57,973 bases of DNA. It comes from JBBRNH01 sp038230415. Its GTDB lineage: Bacteria; Bacteroidota; Bacteroidia; Cytophagales; Spirosomataceae. Both the position numbers and the translations under genes were made by a program. Below are positions 32,092 to 39,424 of this stretch, one piece after another. Location: positions 1-57,973 of the forward strand of contig JBBRNH010000028.1 of NCBI GenBank assembly GCA_038230415.1, written 5' to 3'. The notes beneath the pieces were generated by a model that was given only the letters and a program-made list of their open reading frames with translations, was not told where the DNA came from and ran no database searches. The stretch's first letter is position 1; the number at the start of each line of letters is the position of its first letter.

Positions 32092-33561
32092 TCACCTCAT
32101 CGGCCCCAGAAATGTGGTCTCGATCTGGTCAACCACGGTGTCGCCAATCAGTACGTCGAGTTGGAGCGGGGTGCTGTTTTGGCGAATGGCTTTTTCGGGC
32201 AGGTCAATGAAAAACACGCCCTTTGTCAGCTCTCCGGCGGGTAGCATCGAAAGCGGTTGCACAAACCGCAGCCGGGCATCGGCCCGACTCAGCCGGAACC
32301 GGACGGAGATTGGCCGGTAGGTTTTATTAATCAACTCCACCAGATATAGATTCGAGATGGTTTTGCCCGGTTCGTGCTGGAACAACTGACCCGGTGCGCG
32401 CAGTACGATCACATCTACCACCGGGCGGCTGACGAGCATAAACCCCATAATGCCCAACAAAACCAGCAGCATACCACTGTACGCCAGCGTCCGAACCGAG
32501 GCAGCACCGCCAATGAACCGAACTGGTTTCCCAGACTCGACACCCTGTTGCGAATCCAGCCGGATGAGTCCGGTCGGGCGATCAATTTTTTCCATGATGC
32601 TGTCGCAGGCATCCACGCAGAGGGTGCAGTTGATGCACTCCAACTGCGTCCCGTTACGAATATCGATCCCCGCCGGGCAAACCTGTACGCACAAATGGCA
32701 GTCAATGCAATCGCCTTTCGGTGAGTGAAGAGTTAAATGTGAAGAGTCAGGAGTTTGACTATTTTTCACTCTTAACTCTTCATTCTTCATTGATACCCGT
32801 TTGCCGCGTGGTTCGCCCCGGATATAATCATAGATGACGGCCAGCGAGTTTTTGTCTAACAAAACGCCCTGCAACCGTCCGTAGGGGCAGATGGTGTTGC
32901 AAACGATCTCGCGCAACCGGGCAAAAACCAAGTAAAAAACGCCCGTAAACACACCCATCATCGCCAGACCCCGGAGGTGATGGGCCGGGTTGTCGGTGAC
33001 GAGCGTCAGCCATTGGTCGCGCCCGATGATATAGGCCAGAAAGGTGTTGCTGATGGCGAATGAGACCAACAGAAACAGGCCGTGTTTCAGGCTCTTTTTT
33101 GCCACTTTTCCGGCTGTCCAGGGGGCGGCATCGAGCCGGTGCCGGGCCGTGTAATCGCCTTCGATCCAGACTTCGATTTTGCGGAAAACCATCTCCATAA
33201 AAATCGTTTGGGGACAGGCCCAGCCGCAAAACACCCGCCCATACACAACCGTGAACAGGGTGATGAACACGACAAACGTAACTAATCCGAAGGCGACCAA
33301 ATAAAAATCCTGCGGCCAGAACGGAACCCCGAAAAAGATAAACCGGCGTTCGATCACGTTGAACAAAAACAGCGGATGCCCGTCAATCCACACGAACGGC
33401 CCGGCAAACAGCGCGACCAGAAACACCACTGCCACGGCCTCCCGCCACCGGGTGAGCCGCCCGCTGATGCCACGCGGATACAGCCACCGCCGACCGCCCG
33501 ACGCATCGGATGTGGGCAGCGTATCCCGGAAACTGGGCAGCGGTGTCAGGTGGGTGTTCAT
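32092..33561 (-). CDS. ccoG: Cytochrome c oxidase accessory protein CcoG (RdxA)
   Basis: The 489-residue polyferredoxin-like membrane protein has helices at about 40-60, 83-108, 160-180, 200-216 and 350-372, with Cys in RVFCGWACPQ (112, 116) and IVCNTICPYGR (221, 225). Two 4Fe-4S motifs are present: CIDCHLCVQVCP (285-296) and CINCTLCVDAC (309-319). An Ig-like C-terminal domain follows (about 385-485). CcoG reduces copper for delivery to the CuB site. Residues about 257-280 (VSMKNEELRVKNSQTPDSS and on) are an unusual insertion between PRGKR and GDCIDC, encoded by an AT-rich palindromic element at 32722-32791. The frame is kept open through it. Confidence 0.9.
   Translation of the reverse strand: MNTHLTPLPSFRDTLPTSDASGGRRWLYPRGISGRLTRWREAVAVVFLVALFAGPFVWIDGHPLFLFNVIERRFIFFGVPFWPQDFYLVAFGLVTFVVFITLFTVVYGRVFCGWACPQTIFMEMVFRKIEVWIEGDYTARHRLDAAPWTAGKVAKKSLKHGLFLLVSFAISNTFLAYIIGRDQWLTLVTDNPAHHLRGLAMMGVFTGVFYLVFARLREIVCNTICPYGRLQGVLLDKNSLAVIYDYIRGEPRGKRVSMKNEELRVKNSQTPDSSHLTLHSPKGDCIDCHLCVQVCPAGIDIRNGTQLECINCTLCVDACDSIMEKIDRPTGLIRLDSQQGVESGKPVRFIGGAASVRTLAYSGMLLVLLGIMGFMLVSRPVVDVIVLRAPGQLFQHEPGKTISNLYLVELINKTYRPISVRFRLSRADARLRFVQPLSMLPAGELTKGVFFIDLPEKAIRQNSTPLQLDVLIGDTVVDQIETTFLGPMR
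32722..32791. repeat. AT-rich palindromic element inserted in frame in ccoG
   Basis: The stretch is much richer in A+T than the rest of the gene and carries inverted ends TGAAGAGTTAA (32726-32736) and TTAACTCTTCA (32772-32782). It also holds further near-copies of the unit, such as TGTGAAGAGTCAGG and CACTCTTAACTC. It encodes about 23 residues with no counterpart in usual CcoG proteins and keeps the reading frame. It resembles small non-autonomous repeats normally found between genes. Confidence 0.7.
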
Positions 33562-33573
33562 CAGGGTGTTGAC

Positions 33574-34434
33574 TTAACGCATGGCTACCGGTACACCAGC
33601 CGCCGGAACGCCGACCGCCGTTTCTTTTTCGCCCTGTGCAGCCTTCGCCCCGGCAGGATTGGAGCCTTTCAGCGACAGCACAAAACTGGCAATCTGCTGC
33701 ATCTCAAGCGGGTTCAGTTGCTTTTTCCAGGCAATCATCCCTTTGGCCGGAACGCCTTCGCTGATGACGTGGTACACGGCTTTGATTGTGCTGCCGTGCA
33801 GCCAGAACGCATCGGTCAGATTGGGGCCTACTTTTCCTTCGGCGTTGGCCCCGTGACAGACGACGCAGTTTTTGGTAAACAGGGCTTTCCCGGCCCCGAT
33901 ACTGTTCACATCGCGCACGAAGGCCACCGTGTTTTCGTTGATCCCCCCGGCTACTTTGGCGATGTAGGCTTCGCGCTGTTTGTCGGCAACGGCCATCTCC
34001 GAGACGTATTCGCTGCCCATAATATCGCCCGAACCGACCACATGAAAGACAATCATATAGACAACCGCAATGGTAATACTGCCAAAAAACAGACCCATAA
34101 ACCAGGGGGGCGTTGGGTTGTCGAGTTCGGTGATCTCGTCGTAGGTGTGATCCATCAGCAGGGTTTTCTCGTCACTCAGCAGATGCAACCCCACAATCCG
34201 TTGCCAGCGCGACCGCAGGTCGGCGGGCCGCGCAACCGGCACCGCAACCGCTATCGGTCTGGGATTCAATACGTTCCGCAGCGTAACCAACAGGTTCAGG
34301 GCCAGAAACCCGATGCCGATCATGCCGAGCAGCATCACAACGGTCAGGATCAGCAGGAGCAGTTCCTGACCCGACGAAACCGCCCAGAAAGACCGGCCCG
34401 GATCACCTAAGAGGAGAATAACGTGATTGTTCAT
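33574..34434 (-). CDS. ccoP: cbb3 oxidase subunit III CcoP, single haem c
   Basis: The product has 286 residues. One hydrophobic helix lies at about 24-50 and a second at about 112-135, the latter after PTPPWFMGLFFGS, the CcoP N-terminal signature. One c-type haem site, CVVCH (190-194), follows, with a likely axial Met in MIAWKKQLNP. Classical proteobacterial CcoP has two CxxCH motifs; only one is present here, which is common in Bacteroidota. The last 20 residues form a low-complexity Ala/Val/Gly tail. It passes electrons from cytochrome c or quinol complexes to CcoO. It lies 12 bases after ccoQ and 12 bases before ccoG. Confidence 0.9.
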   Translation of the reverse strand: MNNHVILLLGDPGRSFWAVSSGQELLLLILTVVMLLGMIGIGFLALNLLVTLRNVLNPRPIAVAVPVARPADLRSRWQRIVGLHLLSDEKTLLMDHTYDEITELDNPTPPWFMGLFFGSITIAVVYMIVFHVVGSGDIMGSEYVSEMAVADKQREAYIAKVAGGINENTVAFVRDVNSIGAGKALFTKNCVVCHGANAEGKVGPNLTDAFWLHGSTIKAVYHVISEGVPAKGMIAWKKQLNPLEMQQIASFVLSLKGSNPAGAKAAQGEKETAVGVPAAGVPVAMR

Positions 34435-34446
34435 CAGACGGGGTGT

Positions 34447-34623
34447 TTAGGGTTGGTCGGTGGATGAATCGTCGAGGGGCATCCGGCTCATCTGTTGGAT
34501 ATAGGTCTTATCGACCACCAGTAAATACACGCCGACGACCACGAAAAAGGCCACGAACGTGAGAAACGAGCCGACTAAATACACATCGGCACCGGGGATT
34601 TTGGAGATGAATTGTCTGAACAT
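34447..34623 (-). CDS. ccoQ: CcoQ-like small membrane protein
   Basis: This 58-residue protein has one membrane helix (about 14-36, VYLVGSFLTFVAFFVVVGVY) and a polar C-terminal tail (MSRMPLDDSSTDQP). The size, topology and location between ccoNO and ccoP fit CcoQ, a non-catalytic subunit that stabilises the oxidase. The ATG at 34621-34623 is chosen over a much longer overlapping frame whose upstream part only covers the antisense-free end of ccoNO. Sequence similarity alone would not be enough for the name. Confidence 0.75.
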   Translation of the reverse strand: MFRQFISKIPGADVYLVGSFLTFVAFFVVVGVYLLVVDKTYIQQMSRMPLDDSSTDQP

Positions 34624-34631
34624 GAATGCAG

Positions 34632-34649
34632 AGACGCATAGTTGCGTCT
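34632..34649. repeat. Short GAGACGCA-family palindrome between ccoQ and ccoNO
   Basis: AGACGCA (34632-34638) and TGCGTCT (34643-34649) form a small hairpin with a 4-base loop. The core matches the arms of the repeat at 21237-21297. It lies in the 26-base gap inside the oxidase operon. Confidence 0.6.
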
Positions 34650-36851
34650 TTATGGTTGGTTGGTTTTCTTGATATCCGTTCCCATCCGTTGCAGGTAGGC
34701 AATCAGGGCGACGATTTCGCGGTCGGGGGCGACGCGGATACCGTCTTTGGCTAAGTTGACGCTGATCAGGCTGGCTTGCCGTTGCAGGTCGTCGTTGGCG
34801 TAAATGATCTGTTGACCGTCGTAGGGAACGCCTACTTTTTGCAGCGCATTGAGCTTGTCCGTGGTGTTCGAGATGTCGAGTTGCTGGGTCAGCAGCCAGG
34901 GGTAGGGCGGCATGATAGACCCCGGCGACATGGACGTTGGCTCCTGCATATGGTTGTAATGCCAGGCATCGGGGTATTTGCCGCCGATGCGGTGCAGGTC
35001 GGGGCCGGTGCGTTTGCTGCCCCACAAAAACGGGTGGTCATAGACAAACTCCCCCGCCTTCGAGTACTCGCCGTAGCGTTCGGTTTCGCTGCGGAAGGGC
35101 CGGATCATCTGACTGTGGCACCCCACGCACCCCTCCCGGATGTACAGATCACGGCCCTGCACTTCGAGGGCCGAATAGGGCTTCACGGCGGCAATCGTCG
35201 GCACATTGGACGCAACCATGAACGTCGGCACCAACTCCACGATGGAGCCAATCAGAATCACCACCAGCGAGCCGATCAGCAACTGAATCGGGCTGCGCTC
35301 AAACCAGCGGTGCCAATGGGTATCGGCTCCCGTCGGGACGTAGGCGGGCGGCAGGGCCGGGGCTTCAGCGGCTTCGTCACGGACGAGTTTACCGGCGGCC
35401 ATCGTCTTGAACAGGTTGACGGCCATCAGAATCGCGCCCAGCAGGTAGAACGTCCCGCCGATGGCCCGCATCCGGTGCATGGGCAGCAGGCGCAGCGTTA
35501 CCTCCAGGAAATTCGGGTATTTTAGGATGCCTTCGGGCGTAAATTCTTTCCACATCATGCCCTGGGTGAAACCCGAAATGTAGGTCGGCACGGCGTAGAA
35601 CAGGATGCCCAGCGTGCCGAGCCAAAAGTGGGTATTGAGCAGCTTCTGGGAGTACAGCGGGGTTTTGTAGATGCGCGGAATGGTCCAGTACAGGATGGCG
35701 AAGGTCAGGAAACCGTTCCAGCCCAAGGCCCCGACGTGGACGTGGGCCACCACCCAATCGGTAAAGTGCGCGATGGCGTTGACGTTGCGAAGGGCCAGCA
35801 TCGGCCCCTCAAACGTTGCCATGCCGTAGGCCGTGATGCCCACAACCATAAATTTCAGGATGGTATCTTCCCGCACCTTGTCCCAGGCTCCGCGCAGCGT
35901 CAGCAGGCCGTTAATCATGCCACCCCAGGACGGCGCAATGAGCATCACCGAGAACACCACGCCTAACGACTGCGCCCAGTCGGGCAGAGAGGTATAAAGC
36001 AGATGGTGCGGCCCGGCCCAGATGTAGATAAAAATCAGCGTCCAGAAGTGCAGAATCGACAGCCGGTAGGAATACACGGGCCGGTGCGCCATTTTGGGCA
36101 GGAAATAATACATCATGCCCAAATACGGGGTCGTCAGAAAAAACGCCACCGCATTATGGCCGTACCACCACTGCACCAGCGCGTCCTGCACCCCGGCGTA
36201 GAGGTAGTAGCTTTTGAACAGACTGACCGGCATCTGAAACGAGTTGACAATGTGCAGCACGGCCACCGTGACGAACGTGGCGATGTAGAACCAGATCGCC
36301 ACGTACAGGTGCCGCTCCCGGCGTTTGATGATCGTGCCGAACATATTGATCCCGAACACGACCCAGATCAGGGTGATGGCAATATCAATCGGCCATTCGA
36401 GTTCGGCGTATTCGTGGGAGGTGGTCAGGCCTAAGGGCAGCGTAATTACCGCCGAAACGATGATGGCCTGCCAGCCCCAGAAATGGATTTTACTGAGCAA
36501 GTCGCTGAACATCCGGGCCTTGCAGAGCCGTTGCAGCGAATAATAAACACCCATGAAAATGGCGTTGCCCACGAAGGCGAAAATGACCGCGTTGGTGTGC
36601 AGCGGGCGAATCCGGCCAAAGGTCGTGTACTGGCTACCGAGGTTGGCGGCTGGCGCAAACAACTGACTGGCAATCAGCACCCCGACCAGCATCCCGATCA
36701 CACCCCAGACGACGGTGGCAATGGCAAAGTTGCGGACGATGGTATTATCGTAGGCGAACCGCTCGGCTACGGGTTGCCCGGCGGATTTCGGGATGGGCGG
36801 GGCCGAGTCAAACGGGAGCAGATTGACGGGGGTTTCTTGGATTACGTTCAT
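34650..36851 (-). CDS. ccoNO: Fused cbb3 cytochrome c oxidase subunits I and II (CcoN-CcoO)
   Basis: The 733-residue protein is a CcoN-CcoO fusion. The CcoN part (about 1-490) has twelve or more membrane helices and the metal ligands: His85 in HTNAV, His232 in WWYGHNAV, His282-His283 in AGPHH, and His362, His370 and His372 in AHFTDWVVAHVHVG. The CcoO part (about 515-733) has one membrane anchor (about 523-545) and haem c at CVGCH (575-579), with the conserved RPFRSETERYGEYSKAGE after it. The enzyme reduces O2 with high affinity at low oxygen and pumps protons. N-O fusion is usual for Bacteroidota. The start overlaps the ccoS stop by four bases. Confidence 0.93.
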   Translation of the reverse strand: MNVIQETPVNLLPFDSAPPIPKSAGQPVAERFAYDNTIVRNFAIATVVWGVIGMLVGVLIASQLFAPAANLGSQYTTFGRIRPLHTNAVIFAFVGNAIFMGVYYSLQRLCKARMFSDLLSKIHFWGWQAIIVSAVITLPLGLTTSHEYAELEWPIDIAITLIWVVFGINMFGTIIKRRERHLYVAIWFYIATFVTVAVLHIVNSFQMPVSLFKSYYLYAGVQDALVQWWYGHNAVAFFLTTPYLGMMYYFLPKMAHRPVYSYRLSILHFWTLIFIYIWAGPHHLLYTSLPDWAQSLGVVFSVMLIAPSWGGMINGLLTLRGAWDKVREDTILKFMVVGITAYGMATFEGPMLALRNVNAIAHFTDWVVAHVHVGALGWNGFLTFAILYWTIPRIYKTPLYSQKLLNTHFWLGTLGILFYAVPTYISGFTQGMMWKEFTPEGILKYPNFLEVTLRLLPMHRMRAIGGTFYLLGAILMAVNLFKTMAAGKLVRDEAAEAPALPPAYVPTGADTHWHRWFERSPIQLLIGSLVVILIGSIVELVPTFMVASNVPTIAAVKPYSALEVQGRDLYIREGCVGCHSQMIRPFRSETERYGEYSKAGEFVYDHPFLWGSKRTGPDLHRIGGKYPDAWHYNHMQEPTSMSPGSIMPPYPWLLTQQLDISNTTDKLNALQKVGVPYDGQQIIYANDDLQRQASLISVNLAKDGIRVAPDREIVALIAYLQRMGTDIKKTNQP

Positions 36852-37057
36852 CGGGTTATCGGAGAAGAAGTAGAAAACGTGGGGTTTGCCGGGTTGGTCG
36901 TCGCGTCCTCATCGGGCAGGGTATCGTCGGTCAACATTCGGATCGCGGGCGAGTACAGATCGTCCTGCTGGCCGGTTCGCATGGCCCAGATGAGCGCGGC
37001 CAGGAACCCCAGCGCGATGAGGAGACTTACGCCAATCATAAAAAAGATAATGTGCAT
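36848..37057 (-). CDS. ccoS: cbb3 oxidase assembly protein CcoS
   Basis: The 69-residue protein starts MHIIFFMIGVSLLIALGFLA, with one membrane helix followed by the family string WAMRTGQQDDLYSPAIRML. CcoS is needed for loading haem and copper into the oxidase. I preferred the Met four residues after the first possible ATG at 37069 because it matches the usual short N-terminus. The stop overlaps the ccoNO start (ATGA). It is the first gene of the operon here; the copper ATPase gene ccoI, commonly found just upstream, is not in this window. Confidence 0.85.
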   Translation of the reverse strand: MHIIFFMIGVSLLIALGFLAALIWAMRTGQQDDLYSPAIRMLTDDTLPDEDATTNPANPTFSTSSPITR

Positions 37058-37120
37058 ACCCGTCAGCATTGGAACGGGTCAAAGGTGGGCGTAAGTCAAC
37101 GGGGGCGGTATGACCCCCGT

Positions 37121-37182
37121 CAGCCGGGCGGCTGATTTACATCAGGAGATACCGGACGGGTAAGCATCAGCCGCCCGGCTGA
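37121..37182. promoter_or_regulatory. 16-bp inverted repeat upstream of oxidase operon
   Basis: Bases 37121-37136 and 37167-37182 (ATCAGCCGCCCGGCTG) are exact reverse complements separated by 30 bases. Each arm is itself a near-palindrome. The FNR-like site lies at the edge of the left arm. The repeat may be a hairpin in the ccoS leader or a terminator of whatever reads in from the other side. Confidence 0.55.
37132..37145 (-). promoter_or_regulatory. FNR/CRP-like palindrome CTGAT-N4-ATCAG upstream of ccoS
   Basis: The site CTGATTTACATCAG differs from the FNR consensus TTGAT-N4-ATCAA only at its outermost bases and is a perfect palindrome in both arms. It lies 75 bases upstream of the chosen ccoS start. 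Control of cbb3 oxidase operons by Crp/Fnr-type regulators under low oxygen is well known. The site is seen; the regulator is not identified. Confidence 0.5.
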
Positions 37183-37300
37183 TGCCGTTCAGGAACGGGA
37201 CAGATCGGCGCGGCTACTTTTGCGGGAGGATTATGACCACTACTCCGTATCGACCATAATTGATCTGCTCAGATTCGCCGTAGCCCCGTGCCACCATCCG

Positions 37301-37384
37301 GCTGGCCCACAGCAACCCCCTTCTACGCTTCGTGGAAGGGGGTTTTGTTTGTGTTTATCCAAAGCCGACATCTATGACCGTTCG
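37301..37384 (+). repeat. Direct repeat copy 1 (about 84 bp) with terminator hairpin
   Basis: This segment recurs in the same orientation at 42676-42760, with only a few differences. It includes a hairpin (AACCCCCTTC 37314-37323 with GAAGGGGGTT 37335-37344) followed by TTTGTTTGTG, then the shared AAAGCCGACATCTATGACCG. It lies directly upstream of the Ig-domain gene promoter. The rest of 37185-37411 shows no gene; small open frames crossing the repeat are not supported. Confidence 0.88.
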
Positions 37385-37411
37385 TGGCACTGGTACAGGC
37401 CATAATCATGC

Positions 37412-37441
37412 TTGACAATTAAGAAACGTTAGCTATATTTG
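37412..37441 (+). promoter_or_regulatory. Promoter of the Ig-domain gene module
   Basis: TTGACA at 37412-37417 and TATATTTG (TAnnTTTG) at 37434-37441 are separated by 16 bases and lie 36 bases before the ATG at 37478. This is the best-formed promoter in the window. Confidence 0.6.
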
Positions 37442-37477
37442 GTGCGTTAATCGTCCATTAACCATACGAAAGGTCTC

Positions 37478-39397
37478 ATGCCTGCTTACACCACTACAAA
37501 CAACCCGGCCTGGGTGTCGGGTCTCAAATTTGGCTACGCCTACGATGGCAGTACGCGCTACCTCGCCGTGCTTGTGTCTGCCCCCCCCCAATCTGTAACC
37601 TTAGAGTCGGCTATTAACCAGCCGGGTGCATCGGGACACTGGAGCAATGGCACCTTCTACCTCATGGAGCCAACCACGCAGTACGCCGACAGTGGCTATG
37701 GCTACCGAACCCACTATTTTCCCACCAACCCCGGTGTAGATGGCGTTCGGGCCGAACCCGTTACCATCACCCTCCGCAAACAAGGCACCCAAGAAACGCT
37801 TACCGTTACCATTACGCCCCAAAGCACCGTTGGGCTGCCGCCCAATCAGATTATTCTCGACGGGGGTGGCACCCCTACCCAACCGCCACCGCCTACCACC
37901 ACCACGTACAGTTTCCCCGATGGGTATTTAGACTACCCAACCGCGGCAGAAGCTGCCGGTTCACCCCGCCCAACGGCATTGGCGGGCTGGGCCGCCGACC
38001 GCAATCAGCGGAATGTCTCGATATCGGTTGACATTTTTGTGGATGGCACCAAAGTAGCTACCCTCATTGCCAACGGCAACCGGCCCGACGTAGCGCGGTC
38101 TGTAGGCGACAACGGATTGCACGGCTATTTTTGGAATATTCCGGCCCAATACCAGAGCGGGGCGCGGGCCTTTGCCGTGCGCTACGGCGGCAACGCGGCC
38201 CAACTCATCAACAGCCCCCGCACCATTGACTTTGGCGGCACTCCGCCAACCACCGGCCCACCAACCGTCAGTCAGGTTCCGCCCGATCAGGATGCGACCA
38301 CAAACGCACCCTTCGATTATATTATTCCGGCCACGACCTTCAGCAATGCGGGGGGCGGAGGGCTGACATACACCGTTACCAACTTACCCGCCGGGCTGTC
38401 GTTCAATGCCGGTACACGCCGGATTACGGGTACGCCAACGGCTTCTTTTGACGGACGGATAACGGTGCGGGCCACCAATGCCAACGGCCAATCGGCTTCG
38501 ACGGGGTTTCAGTTGCGGGTGTCGGTACTGCGAACCGTGCAGCGGATGACGATAGCCAATTACGGGCCAACGGGAGTGATTGTGGTGGCCTACTCGTTTT
38601 CTGCCGTTGAGTATCTGCTGGAAGGGCCGGGCGGGTATTCGTCGGGCTGGCAGCCGCAGGAGGTGTTTGAGTATCAGGGCGACGATCTGCTGTATTACAA
38701 CACGCGCCGGGTGTTTAGCCGGTCTTTTGCCAACGGCCCCTACACGGCGTATGTGCGGGTGGTGAACAACGACGCAACGCGCAAATCGCAGCAATTTACT
38801 ATTGGCAGCCCGACGGGGAACCGTGCGCCGGTTGCACCCCCGGTACCGGGTCAGGTGCTGGTGGTGAACACGGCATACACGTTTACTGTGCCTGCCTTTA
38901 CCGACGACGATAACGATGTGCTGAGTTACTCGGCGAGCGGCTTACCGGGCTGGCTAAGTTTCAATAGTGGCACCCGGCTGTTGAGTGGCACCCCACCGGC
39001 AGCGGCCACGTTTAGTATTACCATCACGGCCAACGACGGGCGGGGTGGCGTAACCCCGTTGGTGATTGGGTTTACGGTGAATTCGTCAACTGTTACTTTC
39101 AATAATACCTGTAACTATACTGGCAGAACATTCATATCAGAGTCTACCAACCCATCCATGCTTCAGATAGCTGTATCAGACGTGCGTGATGGGACGTTTA
39201 CTTTGGCTAACACACTTAGTCCAACCTCGTCATACGGACAAATTTCATACCACATTGACGAACGAGATTGGGTATCAACCCTAAACGGACTGCGTTTTCC
39301 GCAGGGATTTCCACTATTGATTGCCGTTTGGGACGTGAGTGCCGACAAGAAACGGAGCGGTCGTCCGCATGGTGAGCAACGTATCGTAGTTTACTAA
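37478..39397 (+). CDS. Putative Ig-domain protein with composite C-terminus
   Basis: The product has 639 residues. No signal peptide is present, and a TAA 27 bases upstream excludes a longer start. Residues 1-130 are an unrecognised beta-rich region (FGYAYDGSTRYLAVLVSAPP). A Pro/Thr linker (about 131-150) leads to a beta domain with AGWAADRNQRNVSISVDIFV and DNGLHGYFWNIPAQYQSG (about 155-250). Two He_PIG-type putative Ig domains follow: LTYTVTNLPAGLSFNAGTRR (about 300) and LSYSASGLPGWLSFNSGTRL (about 485). The last 100 residues are unlike the rest and are encoded by more AT-rich DNA. A run of nine C (37581-37589) near codon 36 could switch the gene by slippage. Confidence 0.75.
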   Translation: MPAYTTTNNPAWVSGLKFGYAYDGSTRYLAVLVSAPPQSVTLESAINQPGASGHWSNGTFYLMEPTTQYADSGYGYRTHYFPTNPGVDGVRAEPVTITLRKQGTQETLTVTITPQSTVGLPPNQIILDGGGTPTQPPPPTTTTYSFPDGYLDYPTAAEAAGSPRPTALAGWAADRNQRNVSISVDIFVDGTKVATLIANGNRPDVARSVGDNGLHGYFWNIPAQYQSGARAFAVRYGGNAAQLINSPRTIDFGGTPPTTGPPTVSQVPPDQDATTNAPFDYIIPATTFSNAGGGGLTYTVTNLPAGLSFNAGTRRITGTPTASFDGRITVRATNANGQSASTGFQLRVSVLRTVQRMTIANYGPTGVIVVAYSFSAVEYLLEGPGGYSSGWQPQEVFEYQGDDLLYYNTRRVFSRSFANGPYTAYVRVVNNDATRKSQQFTIGSPTGNRAPVAPPVPGQVLVVNTAYTFTVPAFTDDDNDVLSYSASGLPGWLSFNSGTRLLSGTPPAAATFSITITANDGRGGVTPLVIGFTVNSSTVTFNNTCNYTGRTFISESTNPSMLQIAVSDVRDGTFTLANTLSPTSSYGQISYHIDERDWVSTLNGLRFPQGFPLLIAVWDVSADKKRSGRPHGEQRIVVY

Positions 39398-39424
39398 ACA
39401 ACCAACACCAAACCATAACAAGAT

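Noticed and set aside
34447..35025. 192-residue reading of the ccoQ frame
   Set aside because: The upstream two thirds overlap ccoNO in another frame with Arg/Pro/Gln-rich nonsense; only the last 58 residues from the ATG at 34623 form a credible membrane protein.
34776..36434. Long plus-strand frames opposite ccoNO
   Set aside because: Antisense shadows of a high-GC conserved gene, with no ribosome binding site or conserved domain.
37220..37405. 61-residue open frame crossing direct repeat copy 1
   Set aside because: It runs through the terminator hairpin of a non-coding repeat, has no protein-like features, and the matching frame in copy 2 is different.
37478..39397. Ig-domain gene as a polymorphic toxin with the next gene as immunity
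   Set aside because: The C-terminal 100 residues show no toxin motif and the following protein is 515 residues, too large for a usual immunity protein. Kept only as a module-exchange idea.
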